DNA of 64,000 bases from Omphiscola glabra (GCA_964017045.1 OZ024794.1:25291340-25355339); one strand, 5' to 3'; shown: positions 33,101 to 45,420, numbered from the stretch's first letter. Translations and numbers: made by a program. Notes: generated from the letters alone by a model not told the origin.

Positions 33101-34416
33101 TAGAGATGATATATTAACACTGTTGATATCACAGTTAGAGATGACATATTAACACTGTTGATATCACAGTTAGAGATGATGTATTAGCACTGTTGATATC
33201 ACAGTTAGAGATGATATAGTAACACTGTTGATATCCCTGTTAATACCAATCTCAAGACATCTGCATTGTTCAAGTATTCAAGAGGGTGTCAGTGAAGATC
33301 CCCCTATATGAGTCAACCAACCTGTGTGGTGAATTGAGGGGTGATCATAGGAACCTGAATTAGGGACCATTTTTTTACGGCAACCATCTCTTGATAATGA
33401 AGCTACTCTATTGTTCTAGGGATATGCGGGTGTCCTACAGTGATGGTGGACATTCAAGGGGTGCTGCTATTTTTTTTCCTTTTGATACCTGTACCAAGGC
33501 TTAAACTTAACATATCTACTCATAAATTTTTTCAAAACCTTATGCTAACAGACTGCACACTCGAACTGCATTATGTCTTCTTTTAACTTCCATACATGAA
33601 AAATGGTTCTATGTTATAACTCTTGAAACTTAAACAGACACATCTACTTACCCAACAAGCCCCACATCTGCAAGCAGCTTCAATTCTAAAGCTATCAGAT
33701 TTTGTTCTCCTTTCAACCCTAGAAAATTGGTTTTATGATTACCCCCAGTTCCACCTTCTGACACAACACATATATCCCCTGGTTTGTTCAAGTCAACTGC
33801 AGGAGAAAAAAACATTTTTTATTTCTTAAGCTGACTTGAATTTGAATATTTATAAACAAACTATATATATGACATCTCAGCATTAGTAACCAGTTTTGTT
33901 TTAAATATTAATTTGTTCAACCTTTTAAGATTAAGGTTTTAGAAAAAAAATTTAGACAGAATTTTTTTAATTTATTGAGATTATTATTATTAGTACCAAT
34001 CTTGCCATCAGGTTTATGCACCAATACACCAGCTGGTACTTGGATCTGTAAGTCAGCACCTCTCTCACCTAATAAATGGAACCTACTGATAAACAGAACA
34101 CACAAAATAAAAGTTGAAATCAATATTCAGAAAATCAATATTTTTCTTCTTCTTCTACAATAATTTCTTAAATTTCTTAAGGTGGTTTGGTGTATAATTT
34201 AAAATAAGCTTACTCGCTGTTTTCTCCTGTACCTGCTTTGCACATCTGGCGTGGATACTTCTGAAGGACTTGCTTTAGTGTTAAAACATTGGAACTAGCC
34301 GTTATGATAACTTTTCCTCCATCGCCTCCAAATCCACCATACTTTGGTAGACCCTGCCCGCCTGCCCCACCACATGCTTGAATTTGCAAGAAATCCACAA
34401 ATGAAGGGATACTCTT
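30110..34416 (-). CDS. GTPBP10: GTPBP10-like Obg GTPase, eight exons; first coding exon not found
   Basis: Minus-strand exons in order are 34416-34214, 34082-33997, 33796-33652, 32924-32851, 32466-32414, 32121-31936, 31205-31082 and 30351-30110 (TAG). All introns are GT-AG and phases agree; together they give 370 residues. The N-terminal Obg domain shows [17 protein letters not shown] and [10 protein letters not shown]. The GTPase domain shows P-loop GFPNAGKST, switch I threonines in [17 protein letters not shown] (G3), NKID (G4) and MSAM (G5). Sequence order and length match human GTPBP10, a mitochondrial Obg protein that acts in maturation of the large mitoribosomal subunit. The first visible exon begins in phase 0 with KSIPSF, so an upstream exon carrying the start Met and targeting peptide is missing from this model. 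That exon was not located between 34417 and 38000. The gene is transcribed opposite to its two C19orf12-like neighbours. Confidence 0.9.
30895..31025. repeat. 21-bp minisatellite in GTPBP10 intron, 6 copies
   Basis: Repeats of GATAAGTTGACCTGGCTGCC lie in the last intron of the GTPBP10-like gene. Confidence 0.9.
33090..33240. repeat. about 36-bp minisatellite in GTPBP10 intron, 4 copies
   Basis: Units contain CAGTTAGAGATGATATATTA and ACACTGTTGATATCA. The array lies between the exons at 32851-32924 and 33652-33796. Confidence 0.9.
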
Positions 34417-37400
34417 CTGGGAAAGTTAGGTTGTGGAACAAAACCATTGAGAAGATTTATAAAATATTCCTAATTTGGCTTAATAGATTTCTATTTCTTT
34501 TTATATTATGTGGTGTTGAAGATTAATATCCTTTTAAAAATATTTTATACAATTTATTGAAAGTATATCAATACAGACCAGCTATATATCTAGCATAAAA
34601 TATTTTTTAAAAAGAGAATGGCCTACATATCCATTTTGTCCAATCACTATTGTATTATTTTTGTATGCAGTACCGGTAATATTATATATGGTTAACACAA
34701 AAAGTATAGCAATGAATGGTTTTAAAAACATGTTAAATGTTAACTGTTATCCTTAATTCATCAATACAGTTTGTTATTGTCTGGTGCTCAATTTCCACAC
34801 ACAAAGTTTTAGGACCAAGTGCATATCAATTAGCATGATTTGATGTGGTAAAATATGACCCAGTGAACCCTGTCTTAGCAGTCAACTCAAAAATAGGCTT
34901 ACCCTGTGTGAATAAAAGTATGTGCTGGTTAGAACTGTCAAAGGGCATCCAGGTACCCACTCGAGGCTAACTGCCCAGGCAATAAAGTTGGTGTCAATTT
35001 TCAGAAAGTATTTTTAATATCATAAAAAAATGATACAATTCATTAAAAAAAATATTTTTTGTAAGCCTCAACTGCCATTGTTGCCCACTAATTTCCACCA
35101 CCGCCTGCCTACTATGTCAGCAGTGGCATGTTAGGCTGATTGTCACAAAGAATGCTCATTTGGGACACCTAACAATTAAACATTCTGCTGCTCTCTGGAC
35201 AATGACACTCATTTTTTTAAGAAAGAAATTATAATTTTTTATCCTCTTTCACTTAAAAGTTATGAGAGTTCAAAGTTCAGCATGTCTTTCCAAGCTCAAG
35301 AGAAAACATGCTTATTTACTCGACGAGCAAATTTAGATGATGAAACAATTGAACAGATTTTGGATGTAGAATTTATTTTAATTAATTTAGAAAGAAATAG
35401 TGATGATCTTATAGTTGAAGATTTAACCGATACAGACTTCAAATCAAAAATCAATACTATTACATTGATAAATAATAAACTAATAATAATACTGGCCAGC
35501 TACTGTGACCACTTGTTATTTGGCTGGTGATGGGTACGACGAGATGCGCCCAATGCATATTACCTGATGGGTAGTACACAAAGTGCCCTAGGCATAATTT
35601 GCTGTGGGTAGAGTGCAATGCTTCCATCCCCCACATATTATTAAGGGATGAATCACTGAATGAAGCCTTAGTGGTGACAAAAAAATATTATTAATTATAA
35701 AAAATGTAGTTTTATGGAAAAAAAATAATCAAACATTAACTAGCTTTTGTAGTTTAAGTCTAATAATTTTTTTTAAATATATGAAATGTCAGTTCATAAT
35801 TTGTCCTTTTTACAGTATATTACTAATATTTACATTTTATACTGATAACTATGAAAATGAATGTACCACGAGAAAGGACTGCACCACCTAATTTTGTGTC
35901 CAAATTCTGTTGTTATTAGTACTACATACTACATAATACTGCATTTGGATAATTACTGGTTAAAAAAATTTGATTCGTTAATGCTTGTTAATTTATGCTT
36001 TCATTGTAAGAAATGTGTATTTTATTCAGTAAAATATTCTTAACAATGGGATTATCATTGCAATAACAGGTCAAAGAGGTGTATAGGTCAAAGTCAAGGG
36101 AATTTCCTATTAATGCAATGGTATTTAATAAAATAACAACCAATGAACGTTCATTATTCAATTAGTTTCATTGATTTTGGCCTTTTTGTTTTACATATTT
36201 TTAATACATGCAGAAGTATTATTATGATTTTACTATTTTTACTACCTCTCAACAAAACTTGGTGTTGCAAAGTTATTTTTGGCAATCACTCAGATATTGA
36301 ATATGCAAGAACACCAAAGATGAAGAGGGAGGAGAACAATGCGCAGTTTCAGCTTGGTTTTTTTTTTGTTTTTTTGTAAATACCAGAACTGTGCAGCACT
36401 ATAACAGACATTTATCAAATATTTCAATAGATTTAGTTATAATCTGGTGACATTTTGGAAACAGGAAGTGTTAATTGTTGTGTGCATGAGCATTGCCAAA
36501 ATAACAAACTGATCTCTGAGAAGCCACAATTATTTAAGGTATAGGACTCAACTCGCCCCATGGAGTCACTTCGTTTTTTTAAATTTGACAGCCATAGCGG
36601 TGTTATTAGTATTAGTTTTGTATGACTATAAATGATGTCACACTATTTTGACAGATATTTTACACCCTTTCAATGTCACAAATTTGAAACATAAAAATCT
36701 GGTTTTTATTTACCACATACTCAAATAACAAATTCATGACCACCCCCTCCCCCCCCCCCCCCGCACACACACAAGATGTGTGATGTCACTTATGGATAAC
36801 AGTTACAAAATATGTAAGATTAATAAAATGGAAAAAACATTAGATCAGGCCTGCTATGTATGTTATGTACCTTTTTAACACTTGAAGTTGAAGAGCACTT
36901 CAAACGTTGTAGTTTCATAATTTGAAAGTATTGTAGCTGTTGTTTTACATTAGACAGGGCTACGCTCCTTGAGGACAACATTTTGGATGTGGACTCACAC
37001 TACACTTAAATCTGAGACACACAGGCCACCACAGTCCACTACTACTGAACTGATGTACCGGGAACTGCCCTACTTTTTTTTGGATCCAAAAACAATGAAT
37101 CTGACTGAGTCAGATACACATAAAATTGAGCTTTTGAGACGTAATTTTTTAAAACCTTAAGAATATGTGTGCATGGGCAGTGTAGCCATTTGAAGCACCA
37201 TATATTTTATTTAGCAGTACTCGTACACATGAACACAGACGGTCATATCTTTCCAATGGTATCTATTGGTCTCATTGTCGAGATCCGTGATGTAACCGAG
37301 ATACGCCAAAATTGTATATTCTTTTTCAAACAGATATGTCATAACAATTGTTTTTAATAATGGCCTAAAAAGAAATATAATTTCTGGTGTTTACCAAGAC

Positions 37401-38145
37401 TCCAACTATCAACAAAAGGAATATATTTAAATTTATATTATTTTCAAAAAAAAAAATACTTTCTCAAAAGTTACTATCTCGAATTCGACTTGGACTTTGT
37501 TGATTTCAAGGTTCTCGGTGAAAAATTCAAGAGTTGTTATTTTTTAAACTAACTTTTTTTAAGAAGAGTGAAATAATAATAATGGCTCTGTGAGACATCT
37601 TCATCAGATTCATCATCCGCCTCAAATTTCATCAGATTTGTTTTTCTTATCAAACATTACTACCGGTAATTTAGTTCTTGTAAGTTGTTTACTGAAATAT
37701 TAGCCTAAGTGCACTGGCTTTGATGCCTTTGAGTACTTTGTCTTTGTCACTTTATTTGTTATTGTTACTTTTGCTTTTTGTTATTTGTTTTTTTACTTTG
37801 TATTCTTTGCCTTTCTTTACTTTACAATGAGTCATTAGTTAGTTTAGTCATTAGTATTAGTGATTTAGTGACATTACTCATTAGTCACTTTAGTGTGACT
37901 TTAGACTTTAAACTTAGAGAATAATATATTTGCAGCTAGACTAAGATTTAAGAACATAACTTAACTTTTAAGTCAGTGTTAAGACTAAGACAGAAAATGG
38001 ATTTTAATTTTAGTATAGTTTCAATGATAGGATCTTTATTCTTTAGTTAAATGAAAGAAAGAAATAACTAACAGTAACAGTACTAACAGAAATAATTAAA
38101 AGAATATCCAGATCCACCTGAAACAGGGCATACTTAACTTTTGGT
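34417..38145. other. upstream of GTPBP10; no exon confirmed
   Basis: This should hold the first GTPBP10 exon and promoter, but no convincing Met-initiated exon with a phase-0 donor was found. The + frame at 35282-35530 (83 codons with its stop) is acidic and lacks a recognised domain. The frame at 36969-37160 is also unrecognised. A poly-C run lies at about 36744-36762. Confidence 0.4.
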
Positions 38146-38149
38146 AACC

Positions 38150-38368
38150 AGACAAAACGACAAGTGACAAAACGACAAGTGACAAAACGACAAGTAACAA
38201 AACGACAAGTGACAAAACGACAAGGTGACAAAACGACAAGATGACAAAATGACAAGTGACAAAACAACAAGGTGACAAAACGACAAGATGACAAAACGAC
38301 AAGGTGACAAAACGACAAGTGACAAAACAACAACGTGACAAAACGACAAGGTGACAAAACGACAAGTT
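38150..38368 (-). repeat. 15-bp minisatellite CAAAACGACAAGTGA
   Basis: About 15 units of GACAAAACGACAAG with spacer GTGA or GTGACA. It is followed on the right by the motif CAATGCC and then CTTTAATGCCTTATA. The same array and flank occur inverted at 40105-40330. Open frames on the minus strand of CHLVVLS type are array artefacts. Confidence 0.93.
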
Positions 38369-39405
38369 TTCAATGCCAACTCATCCTCCGTCTTTAATGC
38401 CTTATATACAATAAAGTAAGGTCAATTTTTAAGATATTTTACATGCCTTATCGTTGGAGAAACACGGTATTCGGTTATCAGACTTGCGCATAATTACATT
38501 AAAATGAGATTAATTACCATTAGAATTACATGACCTATATTTGTAATTATCTACAATTTACATTACTTCTTTCAAAAGTGTACTTAATTACCATTACAAA
38601 TTACTCCACTATTGACCTGTAATTACAATTACTTTTTTTTTATTTAAACATTGTTTTAGTTAGTCATATTTCCTCTTACAGTGCAGTACATGTACATTTT
38701 TGGGAACCCGCTTTTGGATTTTATTGTTATACAAGAAAGTCAGAGAAATTCTTTAAATGATTTTACTGTATATTTGAATACACAATCATATTTTGTAGCA
38801 GACCCTTAAAAATTTCAGTGATTGTCTGTGTGTATGAGCAACCATGACATAATTTAAATTATAATGTTCAGCTTGCTCATTCCTTGGAGACAAAATGTAT
38901 GTCATATTGGGTCAAAGTACTATATGAGTATGTTGTATACCATGACACTATATTCATAAAGATGTGATTTGCTATTCAGTATTTTCACTTTTACTCTGAA
39001 AATAAACATTTACTGAGCAATTAAAAAAGGACAATTACATGGATATTAATTAATTACAATTACTAATTACAGTAATGAAAAATAAAATGTGTAATTAATT
39101 AAAGTTTTTAATTATTATCTCAAGTATGTTAGTTATTATGCATAAGATTAGGATCTCAAAAGGTCTATTACTATCTAATTGCACTGTACAGGAAACTGCA
39201 CTAACACAGCACTACACTGTTGCACACCAACTCCAGCTTCTAGAGCACATGTGTCAAACACAAGTTATTTTTCATCACCACTAACACAGAATTAGGCGGA
39301 CGACTCCACTAAGAAAGTAACAATATTTCAAACCCATCGCTGCGAACATTAAAGCTCTTTGATGTGACCGCCGCACGAGTTTATCATGTTTGCAACGGTA
39401 ACCAG
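38369..39405. other. AT-rich spacer between two copies of the minisatellite repeat
   Basis: Contains several TAATTACATT-like stretches (38480-38650 and 39030-39110) that look partly self-complementary. No gene. Confidence 0.4.
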
Positions 39406-39512
39406 ACAAAACGACAACTGACAAAACGACAAGGTGACAAAACGACAAGTGACAACGACAAGGTGACAAAACGACAACTGACAAAACGACAAGGTGACAA
39501 AATGACAAGGTT
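39406..39512. repeat. second, short copy of the CAAAACGACAA minisatellite
   Basis: Six to seven units. On its left is GGTAACCAGACAAAACGAC, the same flank as at 38142-38160, so the flank and array were copied together. Confidence 0.9.
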
Positions 39513-39615
39513 TGAGGTTAGGGTTTGGGTTAGTCTGATAATCCAATACCGTGTTTCCCCAACTATAAGGCATGTTAAATATATAAAAAAAGTTGAACAT
39601 ACTTTATTGTATGCA

Positions 39616-39720
39616 GTGGCGTAGCGAGCTTAACTCGCGCCCGGGGCACAATACCCTTTTAGCGCCCCCCAATACCTTTTTAGCGCCCCCCCCCCCTATT
39701 CGAAAACCATACAATATTAC
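39616..39720. mobile_element. one-ended MITE fragment (CAGTGGCGTAGCGAG)
   Basis: The terminus CAGTGGCGTAGCGAGC and the following GCGCCCGGGGCACAA resemble the family at 49974. No matching right end was found. Confidence 0.45.
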
Positions 39721-39730
39721 CCACCTAAGC

Positions 39731-40102
39731 CAGTGTTTCCCAACCTTTTTCGAGCCATGCCCCAACTAAGCTTTTCTAAAATTCTTTGCCGCCATGTAAC
39801 ATATACATAATTTTTAATATTCAAAAATACGGTTGTTCAGTCAAGAAGCTTTAATGATAGATTTTAGGAAGAAATCACTAGGAAATTGGTGAGGAAACAT
39901 AGTAAGTAAATTTTCAAAACATATATGGAGAACTGACATTCATGTATGAAATAATTTTAATGAAATATTTTTCTATATTATTTTAATTATTAGTAATAAT
40001 TTATTGTTTAACGTTAGTGAGATGTTTGTGTTTTCAAGTTCTAGATAGCTCATTTTCAAATTGCCCCACTGTGGGGCGTGGGCCCCACGTAGGGAAACAC
40101 CG
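39731..40102. mobile_element. hAT-like nonautonomous element
   Basis: The left end is CAGTGTTTCCCAACCTTTTT. The right end includes GTGGGGCGTGGGCCCCACGT and then GGGAAACACCG, roughly inverted. The flanks ACCTAAGC and ATGTAAGG agree at 5/8, so the boundaries are uncertain. Confidence 0.5.
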
Positions 40103-40104
40103 AT

Positions 40105-40330
40105 GTAAGGCATTAAAGACAGTGGAGGCATTGAAGACTTGTCGTTTTGTCACTTGTCGTTTTGTCACCTTGTCGTTTTGTCACCTTGTCGCTTTGTCAC
40201 ATTGTCGTTTTGTCACCTTGTCGTTTTGTCACCTTGTCATTTTGTCACCTTGTCGTTTTGTCACTTGTCGTTTTGTCACTTGTCGTTTTGTCCCTTGTCA
40301 TTTTGTCACTTGTCGTTTTGTCATGGAACC
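40105..40330 (+). repeat. inverted copy of the 15-bp minisatellite (TTGTCGTTTTGTCAC)
   Basis: About 12 units of CTTGTCGTTTTGTCAC. It is preceded by AAGGCATTAAAGACAGTGGA and GGCATTGAAGAC, the reverse complement of the right flank at 38369-38405. The two arrays therefore belong to one dispersed element inserted in opposite orientations. Confidence 0.93.
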
Positions 40331-40587
40331 TTAACTTTTAAGTAGCAGTAGTCAGAAACTACTCAAAAGTTAAAAAAAACTTACAAGAAAAACAAAGAAA
40401 ACTAAACTGATAAATAAAATTATAATCAGACCAGTTGAGCTAATAAAACTTGAACCCTAACAAAAACAGCATAAAACCTTTTAAAATAAACACACGGGAG
40501 AGAAAAGTTCTCCACAAAATATTTGGACCAATAAAGGATGAATATGGATTGAGAATACAAACCAACCAGGAATTGTATAGTCTATAT

Positions 40588-40783
40588 CAGCGGTTCTCAA
40601 CCTGTGGGTCGCGATCCCTTTGGGGGTCCAACAACCCTTTCTCAGGGGTCGCATAAGACCATCGGAAAATACACAAATCTACAGTGATAAAGTAGTAACG
40701 AAAACAATTTTGTTGTTGGGGGTCGCCACAACATGAGGAACTGTATTAAAGGGTCGCGGCATTAGGAAGGTTGAGAACCACTG
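40588..40783. mobile_element. SPIN-like hAT MITE with perfect 8-bp target duplication
   Basis: The left end is CAGCGGTTCTCAACCTGTGG and the right end GGTTGAGAACCACTG. GTCTATAT flanks both sides (40580-40587 and 40784-40791). It shares GGGTCGCGA, GACCATCGGAAAA and GGGGGTCGCCACAACA with the copy at 26431, from which it differs by scattered substitutions. No transposase. Confidence 0.92.
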
Positions 40784-40861
40784 GTCTATATCATTAGTAT
40801 ATCAGGATCTCACACTAGTAGCAGAAATTAAAAAAGGCAGGCTATGCTGGGGGGGGGGGGG

Positions 40862-41130
40862 GCACACTTAGGTTTACTTAGAAAAAATGATGAAGGTGTG
40901 AAGAAGGTGCACCAAAAAAAAGCCTGAGGAAAATGGCTAAAAGGCAGACCTAGGCTTAGAAAAATAGATAGATGGATGTTGTGGAGAGGGATCTTCGGCA
41001 GGTAGGAATCCAAGCATGGAAAAGACAAACTTCTGTTATATCCGAGTGGAAGGATGTTGAGAGGCAGGCCAAAGCCCTACATGGATTGAAGTGCCACAGG
41101 GATGGGATGGATGGATGGTTGCGATGATTC
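40862..41130 (+). pseudogene. decayed LINE C-terminal fragment with GGAT tail
   Basis: Frameshifted pieces read WKRQ and VERQAKALHGL in the same order as the copy at 18318-18540. They are followed by GGGATGGGATGGATGGATGG, matching its microsatellite tail. It has multiple stops and no RT core. Confidence 0.75.
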
Positions 41131-42938
41131 CCCCCCCCCCCCCCACACACACACACAGGTCTCCTACTAAATATTTTCTGATTGTCATAAAAGATACATT
41201 ATTTTAAAATGTCTAGCTACAAGCTTTATAAATACATCAATTTCATCTTCACTTCTAGCTTTTATTGAAGTGGAGCTATGATTTTTTTTAATGAATTTTT
41301 AAAAGCCCCTTTATTTAAAACTTTGACAGACTTTCCAAGTTTATTTTAAAAGATAATATTACCAAAATTTCAGTGCATTCTCATTGCAGTATAGAATACA
41401 ATGAGCTACAAAACTTTTACATCAATTGAATACTTTTTATTATTGATAATTTTATTCGTAGGGTAGTCAAAAAATCCTGAAGAGAAAAATTAGAAAAATT
41501 ATTTTTAGAAAAAAAACAAAAAAATAACATTTTTATTGTATTTTAATGAAATAAATGCTCCAGTTACATTTTAAACCAGTGCTAATAATGGTGAAAGTAG
41601 CCGTCTTTTTAAAATTAAAATTGACTGCATGAAATTATTATTAATAAATAATAAAATAAAATCCTCAATAAGACTATTATTAAATAAGAGTAAATGTTTG
41701 TGAATGAGTGAAGCAGTATTATGGTAAACTAAAACATTAAAAAGTAATAAGCAATTAAATGCATACCGATACATCAGAGTAAATGGTTGCCAGTCACAAA
41801 ATCCACCATGCCGCAAAAATCAAATCAGTGTGTTTGGAAAAATATGTGTTCTATGTCACTAATGAACAAATAATTTATTATTAGAAACTGTGACGTAAAA
41901 TGCAAAAAGAGAGACCATGGTCAATCCTAATGTTATATTGCCCCAAAAGTTTTTACATCATTTTTTTACAAGCGCAGAACATATATGTGAGTGAGTATCG
42001 TAGTACCTACCTGGTGAATTCCATAGTAGGACCTATTCATAGTCTTAACTATTTACTAAAAACAGCAAAGTGAAGCTGAAAGCTGCAGATTAGGGCTCAA
42101 TTGGGCATTAGCCTCACTTTATCGGCCGATGCTAATTATTTATTATGTATTTTTGCTTGGTAGTAAAAAGGAGTACAACCAAAAAAAGATATCAACAGAA
42201 AATAGAGTTTGACATTCTCCTGAATAAAGTTTAATAATATTTGGTTTGCCCTTGCACTAGTGTAAGCTTTTGACATCGTAACATACACAGAACGAAAAAT
42301 AAAATCATGAGTAACAGTCTCATATGGAAAGAATAAGACTCGACAGTGAGGGAAATTTCAATACATTTTGTATTACTATGATTAACACTTTGAGTATTAA
42401 ACTATTAATGTGACATAGCTTTATTAAGTATTAGGCCTTCTAATCTGTAAGCCTATGTAAATGTGTGCTTTAAAGTAATGTCCTTAGCTTAATTATCATT
42501 AAACCAAATTCTATTGGCCTGTGTAGTGTGACACAAATTTGTGATAAGCAGCTGAACTTTAGGATTAGGCACAACAAATGACAAGTTGGTTGCCTGACCC
42601 AATAACTCAAGTCAAATTGACTTGCAACTTTAAATCTTTGACTACTGATTTGTTTTTTTCTCTGAATTTGTACTGAATTAAATTTTGTTGCTTAAAAAAA
42701 TATTGGCACGCACCGGAAACAATAACCTAAACTAAAATCCCAATAACATTGATATTCAATATCAGTGGAGGGGAATCCTAATATAAAACATGACACTAAT
42801 ATGACACATATTATAAAGTATTGATTAGTTGTCAGTCTTGGCACAGTAGAGCAAGGAGTTAAACAATTTGCCCTTTTAACATTAATAATCCTTTTACTTT
42901 CTTTTTAATGATTCTCATTTAGTAATATTACAAGGAAT
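41131..42938. other. AT-rich intergenic sequence upstream of C19orf12-like gene 2
   Basis: A poly-C plus ACAC tract lies at 41131-41155. No other feature is recognised, and a promoter could not be placed. Confidence 0.4.
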
Positions 42939-43718
42939 ATGGCTGCAGACCTTCTTGGCATGGCGTTCCTGCCTTACTATAATCATCTCATGGATCTATT
43001 AAAAACCAATCCTGAACTCCATAAAACTGGAAAAGGTTCGGAACAAAAGTATTATTTTATTAATCAAAGACTTAATCTTTGATTCCTACTTAAGTGGAAT
43101 CATGATAAGGTTATTGCTTTTGCTTTGTATAGGTGTATTAAAGTTTTAAATAGAAATAAATATTTTAATTTTTTTTTTTATCACATTTAAAATTTATTCA
43201 CATCTTTGAAACTTTAGGAAATAAATTTTGTTAACATTTAACTTTTAGTATTTTATCTGTAGGTATATTCAAGCAAGTTGCCTGGGGAGCAGCAGGCACA
43301 ATAGCAGGAGGTGCAGTAGGAGGTCCAGTTGGTGCAATGATTGGAGGTTTAGCTGGTGTGCCTTTTCTTCCAATATCGTCATTTTTTAAAGGAAATATAA
43401 GTTGATAAAATGTACCCTTATATTGTTAGAATCTTTTATTCCTACTTTCTACTTTATTTTACATTCAAAATATTTTATTGTTATTATCATTTAGGCTCTT
43501 TGATGGGCTACAGAATGAGTGATGATTACCAGTCACTGATTGATGTCATGCAGGATCTATCAGATGAAGATAAAGCAGAGTTAGTAAAGAAGGTTCAGGA
43601 ACTTGTTGGTGCTACATCAATAGAAGCTCTCACAAGATTCATAGGAGCTCAAGCTCAGAGGTCTGCATTGCTTAACTTACTGAGATCAGCAGCATCAGAG
43701 CTTTCAAAGGGAGCCTAA
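42939..43718 (+). CDS. C19orf12-like protein 2 (137 aa, three exons)
   Basis: Exons are 42939-43035, 43263-43355 and 43495-43718 (TAA), both introns in phase 1. The product starts MAADLLGMAFLPYYNHLMDL. Exon 1 ends with NPELHKTGKG, exon 2 carries GTIAGGAVGGPVGAMIGGLAG in the membrane hairpin, and exon 3 carries MQDLSDEDKAELVKKVQEL then a C-terminal helix. Length, exon structure and the glycine zipper match the C19orf12 family, and this copy is closer to the human length than gene 1. Intron positions and phases are identical to those of gene 1, and the 93-bp middle exon has the same length, so the two arose by gene duplication. Family function concerns mitochondria, ER and lipid handling, but the mechanism is not established. 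Confidence 0.9.
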
Positions 43719-44744
43719 ACTATGATGGGTTTTTGTTTTAATGTGTGCAGCTTTCATTATCAAATTAATGCCAACAACATTTAAATTAAATGTTAAGAAT
43801 GTTGAATAGAGTATTTAAACCTTATTTGTATAATCTAATTAAAAAATTAAAGGGTTGAAGCACCAGTTAATACCTTCAACACGTGTGTTAAACATTGATA
43901 GGGGAACAATATTTATAAGCGCGTAATTTAGTTTGTTTATGCTCATTTTATCAAATTCCTTCCCATTATATATTTTTCAGAACGCTCACTATATTTTTAC
44001 TAATTAGTTTTTCAGAACTCTATACATTTTTAATTATAAGTTCTTCAGAACTGGCTATATTATTTTAATAATTAGTTCAATAACCTGTGAGAAAGTAACA
44101 AAATGCAGTGACATAAATTTTTTCCTGTTATTTTTTTTATTGGACACACAGCTCCATGAAAGTTTAATGACGTTTTTAATCTGTGCACTGATACATTTTT
44201 AAAAGCAGGTTTTTTCTTTACTGGAACCCTTTTATGAATTTTTTCCCCCTCTCCTAAAAAGGGTAAATAGACAAAATATGTAATTTTCACCTTCTAATAA
44301 ATCCAAAAATCATCGCTTAAGCACTTATTCTTGAAGTCTTTCTTAGGCTATCTAAGTCAGTAATTTACAGATTTTTTATATTAGTAAACACCAAAGACTG
44401 TCTCTAAATTTAAAAAAAAAAAATTTTAAGCTGACAATGCATTAAAAAAGCCTGTGTAAACATTCTCCAACATGAATTAGGCTCAGAAACAGACTTTGTT
44501 TCCCATGGCTTGCTTCCACTGTCAAAGGATCATTCTTATATCAAGCAACACTGAAAAATCTCTTTTGAAATCAGTGTGATACAATATCAATAAACTCAAC
44601 TAATGTAACAAAGATAATGAGATCATTCAAGGTGCTTCATACCTCTTTCATTTATGATGATAAAATGTTGTTTCAAATCATGCCACTATTTTTCTACTCC
44701 AATGAAATGTACTGGTACCATTAAAACATGTCAACCTTGTTAGA
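43719..44744. other. 3' flank of C19orf12-like gene 2
   Basis: A diverged repeat of about 50 bp, with TTTTCAGAACTC and ACTATATTTTTA, recurs three times at about 43975-44080. No other gene. Confidence 0.4.
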
Positions 44745-44908
44745 GCTTGAATACGTTTTTTGTTTCAATGCCTGTATATTTATATAATGCAAATTCATCA
44801 CATACGTTTTTTGTTTCAATGCCTGTATATTTATATAATGCTAATTCATCACATACGTTTTTTGTTTCAATGCCTGTATATTTATATAATGCAAATTCAT
44901 CACATACT
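44745..44908. repeat. 49-bp tandem repeat, 3 copies
   Basis: Unit with ACGTTTTTTGTTTCAATGCC and TGTATATTTATATAATGC. The copies are nearly identical. Confidence 0.92.
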
Positions 44909-45249
44909 TTTTTCCGAACTTTGAATTTTATGATTGATGTTTTTAGATTTTTTTATGTAACATACAGCCTTTATTCAGAAATATGTTTCTGTGATTTGTT
45001 TCTTAATTACAGGTAAATAAGATTAACATCTGGCAATGATTTTCACATTTTACACCTGTTATTCTCAGCCAAATAACCTAATGTCATAATATTTGATTTA
45101 CTCATGGTGTACTGTAGACATGAAATTTCTTTCATCTTGGCTTTTATAAAATATCATTAGTTTTCATATTTAGGCATTCTATGATTTAGGATCTATAATC
45201 TGTTTTCAAGTTGTTATGGAAATATTTTTGTGATGCCTGTTTACAAATA

Positions 45250-45420
45250 TTAGTTCATCATCATGTCCCTTAGTCCTTGGACCGTTGGGGATTCCTCTCG
45301 GTCTTCTGCACTACACATAGCATCGCCTAGTTTTAATCCTGTCCACTCTTTGATGTTATCTTCCCATCTTCTTCTCTGTCTTCCTCTTCTTCTCCCATTT
45401 TTCTCCCCAAACTGAGGGTG
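45250..45420 (-). pseudogene. LINE reverse transcriptase C-terminal fragment (RRRWEDNIKEW)
   Basis: The minus frame contains GRRRGRQRRRWEDNIKEWTG and AEDREE, a common C-terminal block of non-LTR retrotransposon proteins. A short ATGATGATGA microsatellite follows on the minus strand. No RT core is present. It is a different family from 18318 and 28010. Confidence 0.75.

Noticed and set aside
34870..34980. Minus-strand ATG exon (MPFDSSNQH...) with an AGG/GTAAGC donor as the first GTPBP10 exon
   Set aside because: It ends in phase 1, but the next exon requires phase 0, so the join breaks the frame.
35282..35530. Acidic 82-residue plus frame, considered as a piggyBac or host gene start
   Set aside because: No recognised domain, and no downstream exon could be linked.
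38150..40330. CRISPR-like regular repeats
   Set aside because: Units are 15 bp with no unique spacers, in an intron-bearing animal genome; these are minisatellites.
38043..40345. Cysteine-rich CRFVTLSFCHLV frames that resemble a membrane protein
   Set aside because: Artefacts of the 15-bp GACAAAACGACAAG array on both strands.
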